Source of the DNA: Jannaschia sp. Os4
Lineage (GTDB): Bacteria; Pseudomonadota; Alphaproteobacteria; Rhodobacterales; Rhodobacteraceae
Assembly (NCBI RefSeq): GCF_016820245.1
Contig: NZ_JAFCAR010000003.1
Location: 124,001 to 188,000, forward strand
DNA length: 64,000 nt
Direction of reading: 5' to 3'
Positions 59,570 to 64,000 of this stretch are shown piece after piece. The notes under the pieces are model-generated. The model ran no database searches, was not told the DNA's origin, and was given only the letters and a program-made list of their open reading frames with translations. Positions within the stretch are counted from its first letter, which is position 1, and every line of letters starts with the position of its first letter. The position numbers and the translations under genes are program-made.

Positions 59570-60964
59570 TCACATCACGCGCATGTTCTCGCCCAAGGCC
59601 CCGCGCCCGGCGACGATGGCCGTGCGCGGCCAAGTCACCTCGGCCACCGCGCCCATCGCGCGGCCCTGCCGCCGCCGGGTCGCGTTGCGGAAGCGGACCG
59701 TGGCCCCGGTGCGCGCCAGCAGGGTCTTTGCGATGAACAGCCCGAGGCCCATCCCGTCCTTGGGCCGCGGCCGCCGCAGGAAGGGGTCGCCGAGCCGCCC
59801 CATCATCTCGATCGGGTAGCCGGGCCCGTCGTCGAGGACGCGGACGCGCACGACCCTGTCCGACCACGCCATCTCGACCAGCACGCGGGTGCGGGCGTGA
59901 TCGACGGCGTTCTGGATCAGGTTGCGCAGGCCATGGATCACCTCGGGCGAGCGGTGGATGTCGGGCGGCACGGCGTCGCTGGCGGCCTCCGCCGCGGCGC
60001 CGAGGGTGAAGGCCTCGAAGGCGATGGCCACCCCGCGGTCCGCGTGGGGCGCGGCGGCCTCGCGCAGCACGGCCTCCAAGGGGGCGCTGCGCATCATCAG
60101 GTCGTCCTTCCCGGCCTGCCCCATCGACCGCATGATGTCGCGGCAGCGGTCCGCCTGCGAGGCGATCAGCGCCACGTCCTCGGACAGGTCGGGCCGGTCG
60201 GGAAGGGCCTCGGCCACCTCGTCGCGCAGTTCGCCGGCGGTGAGCTTGATTGTGGCCAGCGGCGTGCCGAGCTCGTGCGCCGCCGCCGCGACGACGCCGC
60301 CGAGGTCGTGGAGCTTCTGCTCCCGCGCCAGCGCCGCTTGGGTGGCGAGCAGCGCGGCCGACATGCGGTTCGTCTCGAGCGTCAGGCGCCATGCGAGGCC
60401 CCCGAGGAAGAGCGTGCCCACCACGATGGCCGCCCAGAAGCCGATCAGGAACAGGCGGGGCAGGGCGAGTTCGGTCCCGTCCTCCAGCACCAACGGCAGG
60501 TGGTAGCCGGCGAGCAGCGTGATCGCGACGAGGGCCAGCACCCCGACCAGCGCCGTGGAGCGCAGCGACAGGACCGTAGCCGACACCGTGACCGGCGCCA
60601 TGAAGAGCAGGGCGAACGGGTTGTCGAGGCCGCCCGTCAGGTAGAGCAGCGCCGTCAGCTGCCCGAGGTCGATGAGCACGAAGGCCAGCGCCTCGCGCTC
60701 CGTCAGGCGATGGCCGCTCGGGTGCCGGACGGTGGCGGACAGGTTGGCCAAGGCGAGCAGGCCCACCACGACGAAGCAGAGCCCGAGCTCCAGCGACAGC
60801 GACAGCGTCAGCGAGGCGCCGACCAGCGTGGCCGTCTGGCCGAGCACCGCGAGCCAGCGCAGGTTGACCAGCGTGGCGAGGCGGACCCGCGCGCCGCGCT
60901 CGGGCGGCAGGTCGGCGGCGGTCGCCGTCGTCTGGACGGGCGCGATGTCGGCGGGGGCGGCCAT
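59570..60964 (-). CDS. regB: Redox sensor histidine kinase RegB/PrrB
   Basis: 464 residues: about six membrane helices (about 35-190), the quinone-binding heptad GGLDNPF (111-117), H-box AAHELGTPLATIK with H230, the redox Cys in ADRCRDIM (C274), and G-boxes RVRVLDDGPGYP and DGMGLGLFIAKT. RegB autophosphorylates under reducing conditions and passes phosphate to RegA, controlling photosynthesis, respiration, nitrogen and carbon genes. It is divergent from regA. All recognised signalling residues are present. Confidence 0.96.
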   Translation of the reverse strand: MAAPADIAPVQTTATAADLPPERGARVRLATLVNLRWLAVLGQTATLVGASLTLSLSLELGLCFVVVGLLALANLSATVRHPSGHRLTEREALAFVLIDLGQLTALLYLTGGLDNPFALLFMAPVTVSATVLSLRSTALVGVLALVAITLLAGYHLPLVLEDGTELALPRLFLIGFWAAIVVGTLFLGGLAWRLTLETNRMSAALLATQAALAREQKLHDLGGVVAAAAHELGTPLATIKLTAGELRDEVAEALPDRPDLSEDVALIASQADRCRDIMRSMGQAGKDDLMMRSAPLEAVLREAAAPHADRGVAIAFEAFTLGAAAEAASDAVPPDIHRSPEVIHGLRNLIQNAVDHARTRVLVEMAWSDRVVRVRVLDDGPGYPIEMMGRLGDPFLRRPRPKDGMGLGLFIAKTLLARTGATVRFRNATRRRQGRAMGAVAEVTWPRTAIVAGRGALGENMRVM

Positions 60965-61026
60965 GGGCTCGGTCTGCGGCGCGGGCGCGCGCGGCGCAAG
61001 CCGGGGGCGGGGGACGCGGCGCGGGT

Positions 61027-61054
61027 TTGACCGGTTCCTCGCGGTAACTATGTT
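61027..61054 (+). promoter_or_regulatory. Candidate sigma-70-type promoter for regA
   Basis: TTGACC, 16-bp spacer, TATGTT, followed about 48 bp later by the regA ATG with a GAGGAG ribosome site at 61088-61093. It is the AT-richest stretch of the 137-bp regB-regA gap. Confidence 0.5.
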
Positions 61055-61101
61055 TCGCGTGCGGGGCAGCGACCGGTCCCGCGTTTCGAGGAGTCCGCCC
61101 C

Positions 61102-61656
61102 ATGGAGAACCGGGGTCTGCAGGAGATCGGGTCCGACCCGTCCCTCCTCATCGTCGACGACGACGAGCCGTTCCTGCGCCGCCTGGCGCGGGCGATGGAG
61201 AAGCGCGGCTTCACCGTCGAGGCCGTGCTGTCGGTGAGCGAGGGGATGGCGCGGGCCGGCGCGAACCCGCCCGCCTACGCGGTGGTCGACCTGCGGCTGG
61301 AGGACGGCAACGGCTTGGACGTCGTGGAGCGCCTTCGCGAGCGGCGGCCCGACGCCAAGATCGTCGTCCTGACGGGCTACGGGGCCATCGCCACCGCCGT
61401 GGCCGCCGTGAAGATCGGGGCGACCGACTACCTCTCGAAGCCGGCCGACGCCGACGACGTCACGGCCGCGCTGCTGTCGAACGGGGATGAGCTGCCGCCG
61501 CCGCCGGAGAACCCCATGAGCGCCGACCGCGTCCGCTGGGAGCACATCCAGCGCGTGTTCGAGCAGTGCGACCGGAACGTCTCCGAGACGGCGCGGCGCC
61601 TGTCGATGCACCGGCGCACCCTGCAGCGCATCCTCGCCAAGCGCTCCCCCCGTTGA
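61102..61656 (+). CDS. regA: Redox response regulator RegA/PrrA
   Basis: 184 residues: receiver domain with acidic pocket DDDE (19-22) and phospho-acceptor D63 (VVDLRLEDGNG), a four-proline linker (ELPPPPENPM), and a Fis-type HTH (NVSETARRLSMHRRTLQRIL). It is nearly invariant in alphaproteobacteria. It activates and represses redox-responsive genes. The usual senC/prrC gene is not between regB and regA here. The stop is coupled to a small lipoprotein gene (TTGA). Confidence 0.97.
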   Translation: MENRGLQEIGSDPSLLIVDDDEPFLRRLARAMEKRGFTVEAVLSVSEGMARAGANPPAYAVVDLRLEDGNGLDVVERLRERRPDAKIVVLTGYGAIATAVAAVKIGATDYLSKPADADDVTAALLSNGDELPPPPENPMSADRVRWEHIQRVFEQCDRNVSETARRLSMHRRTLQRILAKRSPR

Positions 61657-61979
61657 GGGCGGCCCTCGCCGCCCTCGTGCTCGCCGGCTGCGTCGCCTCC
61701 TCGTCCGGATCGGGCCCCTCCTCCGTGGCGGGGCTGGCCCTCGTGCCGGCGCCGGACGGGCTGGACGTGTCGGGGTCGGGCGGTCGCCAGATCGGGTTCG
61801 GGCGGGATCGCGACGGCGCGCTCGCGACGGCCGCGCGCATCGCGGGCGAGGCGCCGCGGGCGGTCGCCTGCGGGCCGCGCGAGGGGCAGGCGCTGGGCGA
61901 CCTCGTGCTGGTGTTCGAGCGGGGGACGTTCGTCGGCTGGCAGCGGGGCGGTGCCACTGCGGGCCGGGCCTGCGCCTAG
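61653..61979 (+). CDS. Small lipoprotein coupled to regA
   Basis: 108 residues from TTG, overlapping the regA TGA (TTGA, 61653-61656). Residues 1-14 form a lipoprotein signal with lipobox LAGC; the mature part is Ser/Gly-rich, then GRQIGFGRDRDGALATAARIAG and a C-terminal VLVFERGTFVGW. Family unrecognised. Two further Cys (VACG, RACA) could form a disulfide. It shares a CTAG stop with the LysR gene. Confidence 0.72.
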   Translation: MRAALAALVLAGCVASSSGSGPSSVAGLALVPAPDGLDVSGSGGRQIGFGRDRDGALATAARIAGEAPRAVACGPREGQALGDLVLVFERGTFVGWQRGGATAGRACA

Positions 61980-62863
61980 GCGGCGTCCGCGCGCACGGCG
62001 CGCTTGAGCCATCTCTCGAACGGCGGCAGGCCCGGCGGCGCAGCGCCGGGGCGGTGCGCGAGGTAGTAGCCCACGCCGGGCAGGTCCAGCTCCGCCACCA
62101 CGTGGAGGCGTCCCGCCTCCAGCGCGTCGGACACGAGCAGCCGGGTCTGCAGCGCGAGGCCGAGTCCCCCGCGCGCCGCCGACAGCACGAGCCCGTTGGT
62201 GGCGACGGACCGGACCTTCAGGTCGGCTTCCGGCACGCCCAGGTGGGCGGCGAGATACGCCTCCTCCGCCCGGTGGATGTCCATCAGCCACCACTCCCGC
62301 CGCAGCGCCTCGACCGAGGCGCCGCGCAGGCGCCGGGCGGCGCGCGCATCGCCCACCACGACGAGGTCGCCCGTCAGCAGCGGCTCGGCCTCCACCCCCG
62401 CCCAGCCGGTGCCGTCGCCGTAGCGTATCGCGAGGTCGTAGCCGTCGCGGCGCAGGTCGGTGACGTTGCCCGTGGGCGCGATCGAGACGCTGATCTCCGG
62501 GTGCGCCTCCCAAAACGAGCCGATCCGCGGCATCAGCCAGTTCTCCGCGAAGGAGGGGGTCGTGGTGACGGCCAAGGGCCGGTCGCGGTTGCGGTCGATC
62601 AGGTCCCGGCACGCGGCGCCGAGCGCCCCGAAGCCCTCCGTGAGACCCTGCGCCAGCACAGCTCCGTCCCGGCTGACGGCCATGCCCTGCCCGGAGCGGT
62701 GCATCAGGTGGGTCGAGAAGAAGTCCTCGAGGCTGCGGACGTGGGCGGCGATGGCGGCGTGGGTGACGTTCAGCTCCCGCGCCGCCGCCGACAGGCTGCC
62801 CAGCCGGGCCGCCGCCTCGAAGGCGCGGAGGGCCGAAAGGGAGGGGATGTCGCGCCAGTCCAT
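61976..62863 (-). CDS. LysR family transcriptional regulator (GcvA-like)
   Basis: 295 residues: N-terminal winged HTH (PSLSALRAFEAAARLGSLSAAARELNVTHAAIAAHVRSLE, residues 8-47) and a periplasmic-binding-like effector domain. The PSLSALRAFEAAAR opening is typical of GcvA-type members. The effector is unknown. It is divergent from a 47-residue gene 137 bp away, the expected position for a target. Confidence 0.92.
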   Translation of the reverse strand: MDWRDIPSLSALRAFEAAARLGSLSAAARELNVTHAAIAAHVRSLEDFFSTHLMHRSGQGMAVSRDGAVLAQGLTEGFGALGAACRDLIDRNRDRPLAVTTTPSFAENWLMPRIGSFWEAHPEISVSIAPTGNVTDLRRDGYDLAIRYGDGTGWAGVEAEPLLTGDLVVVGDARAARRLRGASVEALRREWWLMDIHRAEEAYLAAHLGVPEADLKVRSVATNGLVLSAARGGLGLALQTRLLVSDALEAGRLHVVAELDLPGVGYYLAHRPGAAPPGLPPFERWLKRAVRADAA

Positions 62864-63000
62864 CGGATGGGCATATGTCGGATGTCAGGTGAGGTTACAA
62901 CTTGCGAATGGTTCGGATTGGTGCGGCGCGCCCGCCGTCCCTAGGTGCGGTCCATCCCCGAGCGGCCCGCGCCGCGTCCTCCAGCAAGGAGCACCCTCCC

Positions 63001-63144
63001 ATGCTCGCTTCCATCGCCGACTTCCTCCTCGGCGCGGGCCTCGCCCGCCGCCCGGCCTCCGCACCCTTCCCGCGCCGCTCCCCCTCGCAGTTCCGCGAGA
63101 CCGGCGACCTGCGCGGCTGGCACTCGCGGGTCGGGACCTACTGA
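63001..63144 (+). CDS. Small protein divergent from the LysR gene
   Basis: 47 residues, basic, no transmembrane segment: a short hydrophobic start (MLASIADFLLGAGLA) and an Arg/Ser/Pro-rich end. AGGAG at 62986-62990 precedes the ATG. Family unrecognised; resembles the small basic proteins often divergent from LysR genes in this group. Moderate confidence because of size. Confidence 0.55.
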   Translation: MLASIADFLLGAGLARRPASAPFPRRSPSQFRETGDLRGWHSRVGTY

Positions 63145-63150
63145 TCCGCC

Positions 63151-63627
63151 TCAGAGGTCGTAGCGCTTCGAGAGCGTGTCGCCCCGGCCGTCGCGGCCGG
63201 GGGTGATGGCGTAGGTCTCGAAGCCGCGCGACCGGTAGTAGGCCCGTCCGCCCCCGTTCCGCGCGAGGATCGTGGCGTTGATCCACGCGGCGCCCGCCCC
63301 GCGCGCGGCGGCCACGGTCGCCGCGAAGAGGGCCGATCCCACCCCGACCCCCTGCACGGCGGGGGAGACGAAGGTGGAGATGTCGAGCGCCCCCTCCGGC
63401 AGGTCCGGATGCGGCTCGACCCACTGGAAGCCCACGACCTCCCCGTCCCGCTCGGCGACGGACCAGAGGCTGCCGGGCGTGTCCATCCAAGCGCGCAGGT
63501 CGGCGCCGGAGGGCGGATCCTCCAGCGCGGTCGTGCCGCCGATCCCGATGATCTCGCGCAGGAGCAGCGCCATCGCGCCGGCGTCCCACGGCGCGGCGGG
63601 GCGGGTGTGGAGGGGCGAGTCGGGCAT
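63151..63627 (-). CDS. GNAT family N-acetyltransferase
   Basis: 158 residues with the acetyl-CoA-binding strand-loop VSPAVQGVGVGSALFAATVAAAR (QxxGxG, about 90-112) and AWINATILARNGGGRAYYRSRGFE, the C-terminal GNAT pattern. It acetylates a small molecule or protein that cannot be named. The stop is 6 bp after the end of the convergent 47-residue gene. Confidence 0.85.
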   Translation of the reverse strand: MPDSPLHTRPAAPWDAGAMALLLREIIGIGGTTALEDPPSGADLRAWMDTPGSLWSVAERDGEVVGFQWVEPHPDLPEGALDISTFVSPAVQGVGVGSALFAATVAAARGAGAAWINATILARNGGGRAYYRSRGFETYAITPGRDGRGDTLSKRYDL

Positions 63628-63873
63628 GGCGCGAGGGGTCGCCCGGACCGGGCGGACGGTCAAGCTGAGGTGACATCGAAGGACGGCGCCGGCGGCCCGC
63701 CTGCGGACGCGGCCCGGGCGGGATCGGCGGCGGGGTCCGGCGCGCACGACCCCGCATTCTCGCAAATCCGCCGTCGACCGGGGGGGGCGTCCGGGAAGGA
63801 ATGGCGGGGTGCGGGCCGACGTGGCATAGGCGCCGCGCCGTCCGCCCCGGGCGGCCCATGGGAGCTGCCGATC

Positions 63874-64000
63874 GTGTCCCCTGATCCGGCCCGCGTCGCC
63901 GAACCCCGGACGGAGTCCCCCGTCCCGACCCTCGCCAGCGCGCTGGCGCAGGCCCCGTTCGCCGCCCTGCTGTTCCGTCCCGACGCGGATCTCACCCTGA
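63874..64000 (+). CDS. Start of a probable PAS-domain protein (cut by window end)
   Basis: Partial, 42 codons visible from GTG 63874, with GGGAG 10 bp upstream. The segment LASALAQAPFAALLFRPDADLTL resembles the N-terminal helix and first strand of a PAS domain, as in sensor kinases. Too short to be certain; the ATG at 63858 is closed by an early stop. Confidence 0.4.
   Translation, partial: MSPDPARVAEPRTESPVPTLASALAQAPFAALLFRPDADLTL

Overview
The window is a gene-dense chromosomal segment (about 72% GC) of an alphaproteobacterium, most probably Rhodobacterales (Roseobacter/Rhodobacter group). The signs are crotonyl-CoA carboxylase/reductase (ethylmalonyl-CoA pathway), a divergent RegB/RegA redox two-component pair, class I lysyl-tRNA synthetase, AddAB instead of RecBCD, the AmgK-MurU cell-wall recycling pair next to tsaE, a TauE/TIGR02186 pair, and intergenic repeats of a type I associate with Rhodobacterales. 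No rRNA, tRNA, CRISPR array, IS element or prophage was recognised.

Layout. 0.2-8.7 kb: a PlsC-like acyltransferase and ccrA; a RecD-like helicase with an SDR dehydrogenase; a TIGR02186/TauE pair on the minus strand; a GMC oxidoreductase. 8.7-14.3 kb (minus): a complete BMP-type (nucleoside-like) ABC importer with a RidA gene at its end and an NTF2-like gene inside. 14.4-18.2 kb (minus): rimI, tsaB and nfu behind a candidate Irr box, a degenerate trypsin-like secreted protein, and a universal stress protein. 18.25-21.03 kb (minus): an island of visibly lower GC with a DUF2235/Tle1-like phospholipase and two related exported proteins, the best candidate for an accessory toxin-immunity module. 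21.1-26.1 kb: a class IV aminotransferase, a PPOX protein, a YdcF protein, a large secreted beta-helix protein and a DUF4864 protein. 26.1-35.3 kb: lysS, a TerB-like protein, a glycosyltransferase, yaaA, recQ, an FkbM methyltransferase, rsmD, a FAD reductase and a peroxiredoxin. 35.5-44.5 kb (minus): an MscS channel; the ridA-gdpD-GNAT-phhB string; a type I secretion ABC/HlyD pair; a PBP1A-type peptidoglycan synthase. 44.8-46.5 kb: glnK-amtB. 46.6-50.5 kb: an autotransporter adhesin and a small kinase-like protein. 50.6-61.0 kb (minus): regB, then the tightly overlapped tsaE-amgK-murU-addB-addA string and trxA. 61.1-64.0 kb: regA with a coupled small lipoprotein, a LysR regulator divergent from a 47-residue protein, a GNAT enzyme, and the start of a probable PAS-domain gene cut by the window end.

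Genes are packed into operons joined by ATGA, GTGA, TTGA or TGATG stop/start overlaps at about 16 junctions, so translational coupling is the rule. Three convergent pairs share a single CTAG that provides both stop codons. The pentamer CCWGG is strongly depleted: six sites in the first 16 kb, read by hand, against roughly 70 expected from base composition. The synonymous codons used in its place (GCC-TTG-G, CCAAG) are what deamination of an internal methylcytosine, or restriction avoidance, would leave. That depletion, the phospholipase island and the candidate Irr and CtrA sites are the observations most worth follow-up.
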